NCBI GenBank assembly: GCA_964572955.1
Contig: CAZNGY010000009.1
Location: 1 to 50,749 of the forward strand
Length of the DNA: 50,749 bases
Reading direction: 5' to 3'
Source: UBA3775 sp964572955
GTDB lineage: Bacteria; Bacillota; Clostridia; Lachnospirales; Lachnospiraceae
The notes under the pieces were generated by a model. The model saw only the letters and a program-made list of their open reading frames with translations, made no database searches and was not told where the DNA came from. Below, piece by piece: positions 16,516 to 24,747 of the stretch (the first letter of the stretch is position 1; each line of letters starts with the position of its first letter). The translations under genes and the position numbers were made by a program.

Positions 16516-18022
16516 CTTTTTTCAATCTCCTTTCCAGTCTTCCTACAAAATACGTCATAACCATCACAATTACGAGATAAATAACTCCGACACTTATAAG
16601 CGGAATAAATGCTTCATAGGTTCCGCTTCGGATTATATCTCCCGCCTTGGTAAGGTCAACAAGACCAATGTATCCGACAATTGAGCTTTCCTTAAGAAGC
16701 GCAATGAACTCATTAAGCATCGCCGGAAGCGAATTCTTTATTGCCTGAGGCATTACTACATACTTCATTGTCTGGTTATAATTGAATCCAAGGCTTCGTC
16801 CTGCCTCAAACTGACCATATTCAATTGACATTATTCCTGCTCTTATCGCTTCTGCAACATATGCTCCCGAATTCAGTCCGAATGCAAGAATTGCCACCCA
16901 CAACGGTGCTATACTGAACTTGGCGAAGATAACGTAATACATTATCAAAAGCTGAAGCATCATTGGAGTACCTCTGAACACGGTCAGGTATATCCTGCAT
17001 ATGAAATTAAGTATCTTTGTTATAAAATCTTTTTCATCATCTCTTTCATACTGCACTCTTGTTTTTGCTACACCAAAACCAATCCATATACCTATAAGTC
17101 CTGCCGCAGCAGAAATTATAAGAGTATGAACAAGTCCATCTCTTATATACTTCCATCTTCCGTCTTCAATGAATACCTGGTGAAGCTTGTCTTTAAGCGG
17201 GGTTGTTTCTGCTCCTTCTCCGGTATTTACTATTACCACCTGTGTTGACTCTGTATATGAATCTGAAAAGTTGATGTTTTTGAGTCTGTCCTCAGTTACT
17301 GTCATTCCGGCAATTCCGATATCAGCTTTACCGCTCTGGACTGCAACAATTATAGAGTCAAATTCTATATCTGTCACTTCAAGTTCCATACCAAGTTTGT
17401 CAGCTATCGCCTGTGCAATATCAATGTCTATACCTGTTGCTTTTCCATCTACATACATTTCGTAAGGAGGGAATGCAACATTTGTAACCATTCTGAGTGT
17501 TCCGTTTTCTCTTAAAACATTTTCCGGAGATACATACGGACTTTTTCCTGCTTCATCCCCAATATAATTGTTTACTATACTTTCAAGAGTTCCCTCTTCT
17601 TTAAGCTGTTCTAAGGCTTCATTAATCTGATTAAGCAAAAGTGTATTTTCTTTTGCTATACAAATTGCATAATCTTCTTTAGTAAACTCTTCGTCTAATA
17701 TTGCAAGCTCTTTGTTTTTCTCTACAAATGCCAATGCAGGCTGTTCATCAATTATTACGCAATCAACCTTATTCTGCTTGAGTGCCTGAACCGCATCCGC
17801 ACCTTTGTTATATCGTGTTATGGTTGTTCCTTCTTCATCCCCTTCATAATCCGATGCAAAAATATCACCGGTTGTTCCCTGCTGAACACCGATTCTGGCT
17901 CCCGGAATCGTATCTACACTTGAAACTTCATGACTTTCATCACCCATTGATACAAGTGCCAATACCACAGCCGTTATCACCAGAACCGAAAGAATAAACT
18001 TTGCAATTCTTGTATTCTTCAT
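16505..18022 (-). CDS. Amino-acid ABC importer permease fused to a lobe-swapped substrate-binding domain
   Basis: A 505-aa membrane protein. Residues 8-26 form a signal anchor. Residues of about 34-156 match the second half (lobe II) of an SBP_bac_3 binding protein: GARIGVQQGTTGD, a central DAVQALKQNKVDCVIID, and the end helix LEQLKEEGTLESIVNNYI. Residues of about 172-266 match the first half (lobe I): NGTLRMVTNVAFPPYEMY, QSGKADIGIAGMTVTEDR and NFSDSYTESTQVVIV. The order is therefore reversed compared with ordinary binding proteins. Residues of about 295-497 are a complete PAAT permease with an EAA loop (EAGRSLGF, 407-414). With the ATPase at 15772 it makes a complete importer from two genes. 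One explanation is deletion within an ancestral GlnP-like tandem of two binding domains. The start has AGGAGG seven bases upstream. Confidence 0.88.
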   Translation of the reverse strand: MKNTRIAKFILSVLVITAVVLALVSMGDESHEVSSVDTIPGARIGVQQGTTGDIFASDYEGDEEGTTITRYNKGADAVQALKQNKVDCVIIDEQPALAFVEKNKELAILDEEFTKEDYAICIAKENTLLLNQINEALEQLKEEGTLESIVNNYIGDEAGKSPYVSPENVLRENGTLRMVTNVAFPPYEMYVDGKATGIDIDIAQAIADKLGMELEVTDIEFDSIIVAVQSGKADIGIAGMTVTEDRLKNINFSDSYTESTQVVIVNTGEGAETTPLKDKLHQVFIEDGRWKYIRDGLVHTLIISAAAGLIGIWIGFGVAKTRVQYERDDEKDFITKILNFICRIYLTVFRGTPMMLQLLIMYYVIFAKFSIAPLWVAILAFGLNSGAYVAEAIRAGIMSIEYGQFEAGRSLGFNYNQTMKYVVMPQAIKNSLPAMLNEFIALLKESSIVGYIGLVDLTKAGDIIRSGTYEAFIPLISVGVIYLVIVMVMTYFVGRLERRLKKDAR

Positions 18023-18156
18023 TTTTTCCTCCTGTATATTTATAAATCTTTTTGTATAGTCATACAGTCTACTTTACAACATTTATCTCTTTTTGTACAC
18101 AGGATTTTACAATATCTTTCTATGATTCGTAAATAAAAAAGGAATGTTGAGGCGGA

Positions 18157-18867
18157 CTAATTCTGTGTCGCTATTAATCCATCCGAAATTTCAATTATTC
18201 TGTCACATTTTTCAGCTACCATAGGGTCATGTGTCACAATTATTACTGTTTTCCCCATATCATTTAAATTTTTGAAAACATCCATTATCTGTTCCGTTGT
18301 CTTTGTATCCAAAGCTCCCGTAGGTTCATCTGCCAAAATAAAATCAGGGTCATTAACAATTGCCCTTGCAATTGCAACTCTCTGTTTCTGGCCTCCTGAA
18401 AGCTTGTTGACATCTTTTTTTGCCAATTCACTCATTCCCACCTTTTCCAGAGCTTCCATTGCAAGCTTTTTGTGCTCCCTACGTGGTCTTTTACTAAATC
18501 GAAGCGGAATCATTACATTGTCAATAACGGTATATCCCTCAACCAAAGCAAACTCCTGAAGTATTATGCCGACATGTGAATTTCTGAATTCGGCAAGTTT
18601 ACCTGAACTAAGGTCATTAACCTCTATACCATTCATAACATAGCTTCCTTCATCATAACTGTCTATTGCACCGAGAATATGAAGCAGTGTTGACTTTCCT
18701 GCACCGCTTTTACCTATTATCGCAACAAGTTCCCCATCCTCAATTTCAAACGAAACACCCCGAAGTGCGTGGTATGCCGTTGACTTTCCCTTATTATACG
18801 TTTTGTTTAAATCATTTATTGTAATCATAGTCTTTTGTTTTTTGATATATTCTCCAAAATATACCAA
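18157..18867 (-). CDS. MacB/LolD-type ABC transporter ATPase
   Basis: A 236-aa ATPase with Walker A GKSGAGKST, Q-loop ILQEFALVEGYTVIDN, signature LSGGQKQR, Walker B FILADEP with the following TGALD, and switch His VTHDP. The LADEPTGALD form is characteristic of ATPases that serve FtsX-like permeases in MacB, LolD and bacteriocin or antibiotic resistance systems. The EFALVEGYTV stretch recalls ATPases found with lactococcin-972-type clusters. It is the last gene of the permease locus, about 100 bp after permease A1, and the only ATPase in it. The listed start is a TTG three bases after AAAGGAG. The ATG at residue 14 (18828), which begins MITINDLNKTY, matches the usual N-terminus of the family but lacks a good ribosome binding site. 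Confidence 0.88.
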   Translation of the reverse strand: MVYFGEYIKKQKTMITINDLNKTYNKGKSTAYHALRGVSFEIEDGELVAIIGKSGAGKSTLLHILGAIDSYDEGSYVMNGIEVNDLSSGKLAEFRNSHVGIILQEFALVEGYTVIDNVMIPLRFSKRPRREHKKLAMEALEKVGMSELAKKDVNKLSGGQKQRVAIARAIVNDPDFILADEPTGALDTKTTEQIMDVFKNLNDMGKTVIIVTHDPMVAEKCDRIIEISDGLIATQN

Positions 18868-18968
18868 AATCTCCTTTCAAAATTTTTTATACATTTATCA
18901 ACTAACCTTTTCCCTTATAAGTAAAAGAACAAGTCAGATAATACAAAGAGCCAATTTACACTCCTCTG

Positions 18969-20162
18969 TTAATCTCTGCTGCCCCTTAATACATCAACCG
19001 GAGTATTTTTCTTAAATATGTAAAGAGGAATGACCATTGAGATAATTATCATATAAGCAAATAATAAAAAACACGTTATTATTTGTTCTTTTCCCCATTC
19101 AAAGAAAAATGTGTTTTGTTCAAAAAACAATATTATGATATTACCTGTCACAAATGCAGTTATCATACTAAATAAACCAATTAACATACTCTGTATCAGA
19201 CTTATTACTGCACATCCTCCCCAGTTCATTCCATGTGCATAAAAAATAGCATAGCTTTTAATATTAGATTTAGATTCCAGCATTATAAGACATGCTATTC
19301 CTACAGATACCAGGACAAATATACTTATACCAACAGCTAACAAGGGCATAATCTTTATCATGATTTCTTTTTCAGTCTTTGTCCTGACATCTGATATTTT
19401 TAAAAAAATACCATCCATATTCCCTTCTATATTCAAGTCATTTTCCTCTATTTCAGCATCAGTCAGATTATCGGAATATTTAACTATGAACAAACCTGCA
19501 TTCTGGCAATTATATCCCATTTCTTCTGCTTTTTCTTTTGAGTAAAACATCATCGGACTCAATGTATCGTCAAGTTTGTGATCATATGGTTTAAAAAAAT
19601 CATACACACTCATATTTAGCGACATATATGTAAGGTTATAATAAGATGCCCCATTTTCAAGTATTCCGCAAACAACAAATTTTGAAGTTTTACCCTCATC
19701 CATGTCAGCTCTTAATTCCAGAACATCACCCACTTCGTATCCATTTACATTTTCCGTAATGACAACCGGAAGATATTCATCCGATTCCACTTCAGTATAC
19801 CACTTGCCGGCAATAAGCTGTGGTTTGTACTCACTTACCGTATCGCTATATCCACAACCATCTATATAAATTCCCTCCGGAGTAGTTCCGTAGATTGTGC
19901 TTGAAACATCATATGTATCAATTCCGTTTAATTGCGATAAGTATGCATCTACACCACCTAAATCGTTAATCTTTACAATATCAATCATACAAATTGCACC
20001 TTCTCCCGACATAATTTCTTTAAAGGGATCATACTGTGCCGTCTGTTTTTTGTAAGTTGTCACAAAGAATACTGCAATAACCATTACAACTGCAATTTGC
20101 AGTATCATTAAAAAGTTCTGCTTCCTTCTGGCACTAAACTGTATCCATCCAAGTAATAACAT
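18969..20162 (-). CDS. FtsX-like ABC permease A1
   Basis: A 397-aa membrane protein with one N-terminal helix (about 18-37), an extracellular domain of about 220 residues, and three C-terminal helices (about 270-290, 315-342 and 365-386). This is the FtsX/MacB permease topology. The last segment, KKNTPVDVLRG, is a typical end of these proteins. The extracytoplasmic part begins with a region rich in Gly and Asp (GEGAICMIDIVKINDLGGVD). The start is set by AAGGAGG six bases before the ATG. It follows B1 by 42 bp and precedes the ATPase gene, so A1, B1 and the ATPase probably form one transporter with split permease halves. A diverged, broken copy (A2) lies at 23271-24464. Confidence 0.85.
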   Translation of the reverse strand: MLLLGWIQFSARRKQNFLMILQIAVVMVIAVFFVTTYKKQTAQYDPFKEIMSGEGAICMIDIVKINDLGGVDAYLSQLNGIDTYDVSSTIYGTTPEGIYIDGCGYSDTVSEYKPQLIAGKWYTEVESDEYLPVVITENVNGYEVGDVLELRADMDEGKTSKFVVCGILENGASYYNLTYMSLNMSVYDFFKPYDHKLDDTLSPMMFYSKEKAEEMGYNCQNAGLFIVKYSDNLTDAEIEENDLNIEGNMDGIFLKISDVRTKTEKEIMIKIMPLLAVGISIFVLVSVGIACLIMLESKSNIKSYAIFYAHGMNWGGCAVISLIQSMLIGLFSMITAFVTGNIIILFFEQNTFFFEWGKEQIITCFLLFAYMIIISMVIPLYIFKKNTPVDVLRGSRD

Positions 20163-20202
20163 CTATTTCCTCCTTGAAAACAGGTTCTATATTTTTCCGA
20201 AA

Positions 20203-20308
20203 TCCTATTTCTTCAAATCCGTCATTATCTGCATTGGTGTCTTTCTCATCTTTACACCTATCATCAATGTTGAAAAAACAAAAACTATCAAAAAATACAT
20301 TACCGGCA
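20203..20308. repeat. 106-bp direct repeat, copy 1 (3' end of permease B1)
   Basis: Identical base for base to 22043-22148, covering the last about 34 codons of B1 and two bases beyond the stop. Identity ends abruptly on both sides, where the genes differ clearly. This points to recent gene conversion or recombination between the two permease copies. Confidence 0.9.
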
Positions 20309-21389
20309 ACTTATATGTTATGCTTTTACTGTATATATCATCAAAATATGTAAAGTAAACAGCTATTCTTGGCATGATACATTTCAAGTATATTATTATT
20401 CCTGCAATTGTTGTTGCTGCCAATATTACCGTCATCTCTTTTATGTAAACCAGGGCTGCCGTTAACCTTGTCGAACCACAGATAAGATAGACTCCTGTAG
20501 CATGTATTCTTCTTTCCAAAATATTTCTGTAAATCAAACATACAACAAAGGATGCTATTAATGCCATTATTACAGCTATTAACATCATTGTTCTGTAGGT
20601 CTCAGCCTCATCCAGACTGGCTGAACAATAATCGTTGATGATAACTTTTTCGCCCAATGCATCTTCAAGTTTTTCTACCAGATCATCATACTTGCTTTTT
20701 ACAAGTGGCTTGTAAAAGGTAATAAAAATGGCTTTCAATTCCATTTCATCAGACATTGCCTGCAATGGAACTGCTATCTGGTCATTGAATCCCTCTCCAG
20801 GATGTGCTTTGGCTTCTATTTGGTAAACCACTCCGTTAATACTCACCTCGGAATCAAAAACATCTGCAAACTCCCCAGATACCACACACACCAGTTCGCC
20901 TCTATTTGCAGCTTCTTCAGAATACCATTTTCCATCTGTTATTTTGCCCATTAGTTTCTTTGTGATACTATCATATTTATATTCTCCATTTTCGATAGTA
21001 AACATCGAAACCACATTGGTTTTATACTTATACCCATCATAATCGAAATCAATAGCCATCCCCTCATTACCAATATCCTCCACTGATATTGCTTTATCAA
21101 ACGTACCTCTAGTCCATATTTCCACTCTCCTCAAATCATCCTCTAAGTCAAGCAAAATATCCGGAAATATTTCCTTCGTAATTTTTAAAGCATCAGCATT
21201 TTCATTTCCTGACGAAACTATATCCAGACAATATAGTTTATTATTTAATGATTTTTCATTATACTTACTGTCTGAATATATACCGTATGAAAATAATATT
21301 GCACATATAGCAATCACCTGTGTCAGAACGAGCATTATAAATAGGAGAGTATGTTTTTTTAAAAAGAGTTTGATATTTTTCAAAGACAT
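20205..21389 (-). CDS. FtsX-like ABC permease B1
   Basis: A 394-aa partner permease. The topology is one N-terminal helix near 10-35, a large outside domain, and three C-terminal helices (about 270-290, 315-335 and 360-380), ending in the cytoplasmic tail RKTPMQIMTDLKK. It has little obvious similarity to A1 beyond the layout, so A and B are probably a heterodimer. I chose the ATG at 21389 because TTGGAGG lies 11 bases upstream; a TTG at 21407 is in frame but falls on that ribosome binding site. It begins 23 bp after the stop of the small secreted-protein gene and is probably co-transcribed with it. A related copy, B2, is at 22045-23227 and is frameshifted. Confidence 0.85.
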   Translation of the reverse strand: MSLKNIKLFLKKHTLLFIMLVLTQVIAICAILFSYGIYSDSKYNEKSLNNKLYCLDIVSSGNENADALKITKEIFPDILLDLEDDLRRVEIWTRGTFDKAISVEDIGNEGMAIDFDYDGYKYKTNVVSMFTIENGEYKYDSITKKLMGKITDGKWYSEEAANRGELVCVVSGEFADVFDSEVSINGVVYQIEAKAHPGEGFNDQIAVPLQAMSDEMELKAIFITFYKPLVKSKYDDLVEKLEDALGEKVIINDYCSASLDEAETYRTMMLIAVIMALIASFVVCLIYRNILERRIHATGVYLICGSTRLTAALVYIKEMTVILAATTIAGIIIYLKCIMPRIAVYFTYFDDIYSKSITYKLPVMYFLIVFVFSTLMIGVKMRKTPMQIMTDLKK

Positions 21390-21412
21390 AACTACCACCA
21401 CCTCCAAAGGAA

Positions 21413-21868
21413 CTACTCAAACTGAGTTATATTACAAATTAATATGTCCGTCAATGTAGTTGAATTAAGGTTATTGGTATTACTTACACCATACCTTGTT
21501 GTTTCTGATAAATACCTATATGATGAATCCTCGTTAGTTCTACCAATTGAGCATACTGCGTACCCATTAGCGGAAATAACTTTTGTCGACGTACTTTTAT
21601 CCATTATCTCATTATACTTATATTCTACTACTCTTAAACCCATAGCCCGGTCCGACGAATCATAATTATAACTATAATTCTTAATCGCACCATAATTTAT
21701 TCTTACCTGCATTTTTGTGTTTCCATCACTACTTGTTACACTTTCAACACCCGTTACACCAAGCTTATAAGAATACGTTTTTTCCTTAGTTGTCGCTGCA
21801 ACCGCAGATGATACTGCTGCCACTGCCATAATGACTGTTATTACTAGAGTACTTTTCTTTTTATTCAT
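21413..21868 (-). CDS. Small secreted protein of unknown family
   Basis: A 151-aa protein with a clear Sec signal peptide: MNKKK, a hydrophobic core, and a probable cut after AVAA near residue 25. The mature part of about 126 aa is rich in Ser, Thr, Asn and Tyr, predicted beta-rich, and has two cysteines (AVCSIG near 104 and LICNIT near 146) that could form one disulfide. No lipobox, sortase signal or double-glycine leader is seen. I do not recognise the family. AAGGAG is six bases before the ATG, and a 23-bp palindrome lies 95 bp upstream. It sits between the two permease pairs and 23 bp before B1. By analogy with lactococcin-972-type clusters it might be a secreted effector with a dedicated transporter, or the accessory protein of an envelope-stress transporter. 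Both are inference. Confidence 0.75.
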   Translation of the reverse strand: MNKKKSTLVITVIMAVAAVSSAVAATTKEKTYSYKLGVTGVESVTSSDGNTKMQVRINYGAIKNYSYNYDSSDRAMGLRVVEYKYNEIMDKSTSTKVISANGYAVCSIGRTNEDSSYRYLSETTRYGVSNTNNLNSTTLTDILICNITQFE

Positions 21869-21962
21869 AGTTTTCTCCTTAATTATTCTTTATTTGAATT
21901 TCCGCTAATTCAGCATTGTTTTATCTGGTACACTGGACTCCCTCCCCTCTAAATTCTGCTGT

Positions 21963-21985
21963 TCTGATTTATCAGATAAATCAGA
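21963..21985. promoter_or_regulatory. 23-bp perfect palindrome upstream of the secreted-protein gene
   Basis: TCTGATTTATC and GATAAATCAGA are mirror images around a central A. Neither strand has a following T run, so it is not a terminator. Its size, symmetry and place in the 176-bp gap before the secreted-protein gene fit a repressor or activator operator. No clear promoter hexamers were found beside it. Confidence 0.55.
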
Positions 21986-22042
21986 GGTAAAAAAACCTTG
22001 TATATAGTTTCTTAAATAATCTGTTTGATTAAATCACTCCAC

Positions 22043-22148
22043 TCCTATTTCTTCAAATCCGTCATTATCTGCATTGGTGTCTTTCTCATCTTTACACCTA
22101 TCATCAATGTTGAAAAAACAAAAACTATCAAAAAATACATTACCGGCA
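22043..22148. repeat. 106-bp direct repeat, copy 2 (3' end of permease B2)
   Basis: Exact second copy of 20203-20308, in the same orientation and 1840 bp away. Recombination between the copies would delete the secreted-protein gene and most of B1. Confidence 0.9.
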
Positions 22149-23227
22149 GTATATATGTCATCCTTCTGGTATAGATATCGTCAAAAAAAGAGAAATAAAT
22201 AGCAAGCTTTGGCATAACACATTTAAGATACATTATTGTACCTGCTATTGCCGACCCCCCCTAAAATAACAACCATTTCTTTAATGTACACCAGGGCTGC
22301 CGATAATCTTGTCGAACCGCAGACAAGATATATACCTGTAGCACGTATTCTTAATTCCAAAATATATCTGTAAATCAGACACACTATGAATGAAGCAATC
22401 ACTGACATTGACACAGCAATTGCCATCAACGTCCTGTAAGTTTCAATTTCATCAAGACTTGCCGAACAGTAATCCTCAATTACAACTCTGTCACCAAGAG
22501 CATCCTCAAATTTCTCGGCAAGTTCATCATACTTACTCTTTAAAAGAGGCTTTTTGAAGGTAATCATTAACGCTGAAAACTCCAAATCGTCCGCCATTGC
22601 CTGCAATGGAACCGCTATCTGATCAGAAAATCCCTCTCCCTTTGCTGCTTCAACTTCAATTTTATATGAAATACCGTTAATACTCACTTCTGAACCACAA
22701 ATACCTGCAAAGTCATTAGAAACAACGCAAACCGGTTCTCCACTGTTAGCTGACTCTTCTGAATACCATTCTTCTTCTGTTATCTTACTCATATATCTCT
22801 TTGTAGAATCATCATACTTATACTTTCCGTCCTTAATGGTAAACATTGATACAACATTTGTTTTATATTTATATTCATCATCAGTCTTAATCGATAAATT
22901 ATTTTCTTTAAATTTCTCTATGGGTATAGGTTCGTCAAATGTACCCACAGTCCAAACCACTATATCATCAAGCTCATCACTCACGTCCTGCACTATATCC
23001 GGAAATATTTCTTTTATGATTTTAACGCTATCATTATACTCACTTCCCGATGAATTTATATCCATAGAGTACAATACATTTTTCACAGAGTTAACACTAT
23101 ACTTACTGTCAGAATAAATGCCATATGCCATAAGTATGGCATTTACTGCAATTAATTGTGTCAAAACAAGCATTACAAACATAAGAGTGTTCTTTACTAT
23201 AAAGTTTTTTATATTTTTTATAAACAT
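22045..23227 (-). pseudogene. FtsX-like permease B2, frameshifted
   Basis: A second copy of the B permease with the same layout and a shared start context (TTGGAGG 11 bases before the ATG at 23227). Reading from the start, the frame is open to about 22255 and then breaks in a run of seven C (22255-22261), where B1 lacks one base. The last 60 codons continue in another frame and are nearly identical to B1 because of the 106-bp repeat. Protein similarity to B1 is high along the whole length, for example KYKTNVVSMFTI and CSASLDE. Without slippage the product would lose its last two helices, so it is probably non-functional. Slippage in the C run could restore the frame, so phase variation is possible. 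It follows A2 by 43 bp. Confidence 0.8.
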
Positions 23228-23270
23228 GTCTTGCCAGTCCTCCAATTTTCTTCAACACATACAATGAAAC

Positions 23271-24464
23271 TCAATCCTTGCTACTTCTTAAAACCTCAAC
23301 CGGTGTATTCTTTTTAAATAATCGAATTGGAATAATCATTGAGATAATAAGCATATATAAAAACAAAATCAGACAAAATCCAATTTGTTCTTTTCCCCAT
23401 TCAAAGAAAAATGTATTCTGTTCAAAAAACAAAATTATAACGTTTCCTGCCACAAACGCCGCCATCAGACTGAAAATTCCAATCAGCAGACTCTGTATAA
23501 GACTGATTAAAATACAGCCTCCCCAGTTCATTCCATGTGCGTAAAAAACAGCATAGCTTTTCATGTTTGACTTTGATTCCAGCATAATAAGACATGCAAC
23601 TCCAACTGATACCAAAAAGAAAATACCTATACCAACTGCCAATATCGGCATTATCTTTTTTATTATTTCTTTTCAGTTCTTGTTCTGACATCTGATATTT
23701 TATCCGAAAACTCTCCCATTTCTGCCTTTAAAATCTCATCATATTCTTCTATTTCTTCCTGTGATAAATCATCAGAATATTTTATTATTATTCTGCCATC
23801 ACAAAAACCTTCATATCCTAACTTCTCTGCATTCTCTTTTGAAAAAAACATCATCGGATTCAAAGTATCATCATAATCACTATCATATGGTGTGAAATAA
23901 TCAAATGTAGTTGAATTTCTCTTGAAATATCCTATATCATAAAACGATGCCCCATTTTGAAGAATCCCGCAAACAACAAATTTTTGATTTTCCACATCAT
24001 CTGAATTACTCTTTAATTCTAATACATCTCCCACATCATATCCTGCAACCGTTTCTGTTATTACAACAGGTAGGTATTCTCCCTCATCTGCTTTCGTATA
24101 CCATACACCTTTTTTTAGCTTCGGCTGATAAGTACTTACATTACTGCTGTATCCTATACCTGATACGTTGATTCCCTCTAAAGTAGTACCTGTTATACGA
24201 AGAGATACATCATATTCATCAATTCCGTCCAATTTTGAAAAATATTTCTGTATTCCGCCATAATCATTTACTTTTGGTATATTTAATGCACAAACCATTC
24301 CCTCGCCTGACATTATTTCTTTAAATGGCTCATACTGTACCGTTTGTCTTCTATATGTTGTAATAAAAAAAAACGCCTATAACCATTACTACAGCAATCT
24401 GCAGTACCATCAAAAAGTTTTGTTTCCATCTGGCACTAAATTGTGCCCATCCAAGTAACAACAT
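23271..24464 (-). pseudogene. FtsX-like permease A2, twice frameshifted
   Basis: A second copy of the A permease, starting at the ATG at 24464 behind a perfect AAGGAGG. Alignment by eye with A1 shows an extra base in a nine-A run (24365-24373, after about 30 codons) and a missing base in a T run (23670-23673, where A1 has five T). Between them an otherwise clean frame of 216 codons encodes the outside domain, and the last 126 codons encode the three C-terminal helices (KSYAVFYAHGMNWGGC, KKNTPVEVLRSSKD). All parts closely resemble A1, so decay is recent. It is the first gene of the locus in transcription order. The order A2-B2 is the reverse of B1-A1, so the duplication was not a simple tandem copy. 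Confidence 0.8.
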
Positions 24465-24679
24465 ACACTCCCTCCTTAAAACACCATTTCGATTCAGATT
24501 ACAAATAAATTGACTACAAGTTACAACCTGTACAGACTTATTATATTAAACTTATGGTTCTTTGAATCTTACATTGTCTGCACATCACACGATAAATTAT
24601 TTTCTTCAATATTGATTAGTACTAATATAACACTTATATATATTATATGCAATATCTAAATGAATTTTTCTTTTAAAAA

Positions 24680-24714
24680 AAGGGTGTAATCCATTCACTT
24701 GGATTACACCCTTT
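24680..24714 (-). terminator. Rho-independent terminator after purA
   Basis: Perfect 14-bp stem AAAGGGTGTAATCC / GGATTACACCCTTT with an 8-nt loop and a run of seven T on the minus strand, about 35 bp after the purA stop. The rest of the 283-bp gap 24465-24747 is AT-rich, probably holds the promoter of the permease locus, and shows no other feature. Confidence 0.92.
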
Positions 24715-24747
24715 AGCCTGTCATAATTTTTAGTAATTCATTTTTAT

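Noticed and set aside
18023..18156. T-box or riboswitch before the amino-acid importer genes
   Set aside because: The leader is about 130 bp, AT-rich and has no specifier-loop or T-box sequence; only two TRTACAAAAAGA-like repeats are seen, too weak to call.
21413..21868. Assignment of the secreted protein to the lactococcin 972 bacteriocin family
   Set aside because: The gene setting is similar, but the length and residue pattern do not show the family's features, so only an analogy is drawn.
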